Positions 5,050 to 5,240 of a stretch of 5,240 nt of DNA are shown here, in pieces (the first letter of the stretch is position 1; the number at the start of each line of letters is the position of its first letter). The position numbers and the translations under genes were made by a program. Under the pieces are notes generated by a model. The model was not told where the DNA came from and searched no databases. It was given only the letters and a program-made list of their open reading frames with translations. The stretch covers positions 1-5,240 of the forward strand of contig JBNJED010000110.1 in NCBI GenBank assembly GCA_051745535.1, given 5' to 3'. The stretch comes from Thiohalospira sp051745535. GTDB lineage: Bacteria; Pseudomonadota; Gammaproteobacteria; Thiohalospirales; Thiohalospiraceae.

Positions 5050-5240
5050 ATGGCGGATGTGAGCCTGTTACTACCCCGACGGCGCCGGCCGTTGTGGGTC
5101 CCGGGCGCCGATGACAGGGAGGTCGAACCGGCCGCGATGACGACGATCCCGCTGCTCGGGCGGATCACGGCCGGCGAGCCGCTGGATGCGGTAGTGGACG
5201 AGGAGGCCGTCGAGGTCCCCTCCAACATGGTGCGCAAGAA
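5050..5240 (+). CDS. LexA/UmuD-like S24 peptidase, N-terminal part (runs off window)
   Basis: Only the first 63 codons are present; the gene continues past the right edge. Residues 33-58 read like the start of the LexA C-terminal domain. IPLLGRITAGEPLDAV at 33-48 contains the expected self-cleavage bond Ala41-Gly42, and EAVEVPSNM follows at 52-60, as in LexA 'PLVGRVAAGEPL'. The catalytic Ser and Lys would lie further downstream and cannot be checked. Before this domain there are only about 32 residues, including a basic patch PRRRRP at 9-14, with no winged-helix DNA-binding domain. The strong ribosome site at 5036-5042 fixes the start. The 86-base gap to the SCO gene is too small for the about 70 missing residues. 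It may be a UmuD-like polymerase V subunit, an HTH-less LexA paralogue or a degraded repressor. It is divergent from the SCO operon. Confidence 0.75.
   Translation, partial: MADVSLLLPRRRRPLWVPGADDREVEPAAMTTIPLLGRITAGEPLDAVVDEEAVEVPSNMVRK

Overview
The window is very GC-rich, tightly packed bacterial DNA with no rRNA, tRNA, CRISPR array or insertion sequence visible. Protein similarity, recalled from known families, is clearly gammaproteobacterial. The EF-P modification enzymes EpmA and EpmB are both present, EF-P carries Lys34 in the KPGKGQAF loop, and Psd has a proteobacterial-type G-S-T processing site. A high-GC member of the Chromatiales/Ectothiorhodospiraceae type is my best guess; this is an inference from GC content and gene content, not a demonstrated identity.

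Layout, left to right. (1) Positions 5-637 hold a sigma70-like promoter, with an inverted repeat around its -10 box, driving a GNAT acetyltransferase of YhbS type on the + strand. (2) Positions 642-3224 hold a complete EF-P beta-lysylation cassette. epmB (lysine 2,3-aminomutase) is on the minus strand and converges on the GNAT gene. efp and epmA are on the + strand, divergent from epmB, with only 32 bases between the epmB and efp start codons. The epmA Shine-Dalgarno lies inside the last codons of efp. EpmB makes (R)-beta-lysine from lysine, EpmA activates it and attaches it to Lys34 of EF-P, and modified EF-P relieves ribosome stalling at polyproline stretches. The third enzyme, the hydroxylase EpmC, is not in the window. 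(3) Positions 3241-4963 hold a minus-strand operon transcribed in the order SCO1/SenC-type copper chaperone, psd (phosphatidylserine decarboxylase), then a 57-residue four-cysteine protein resembling DUF3330. The SCO stop and psd start overlap by four bases. (4) From 5050 to the right edge is the beginning of a LexA/UmuD-like S24 peptidase, divergent from the SCO operon. It keeps the Ala-Gly self-cleavage site but has no room for the LexA DNA-binding domain.

Most of the window is well-understood housekeeping DNA. The least ordinary items are the HTH-less LexA-like protein, a 22-bp perfect palindrome inside psd, the inverted repeat around the GNAT promoter, the efp promoter overlapping the epmB start codon, and the small Cys4 protein that ends the SCO-psd operon.
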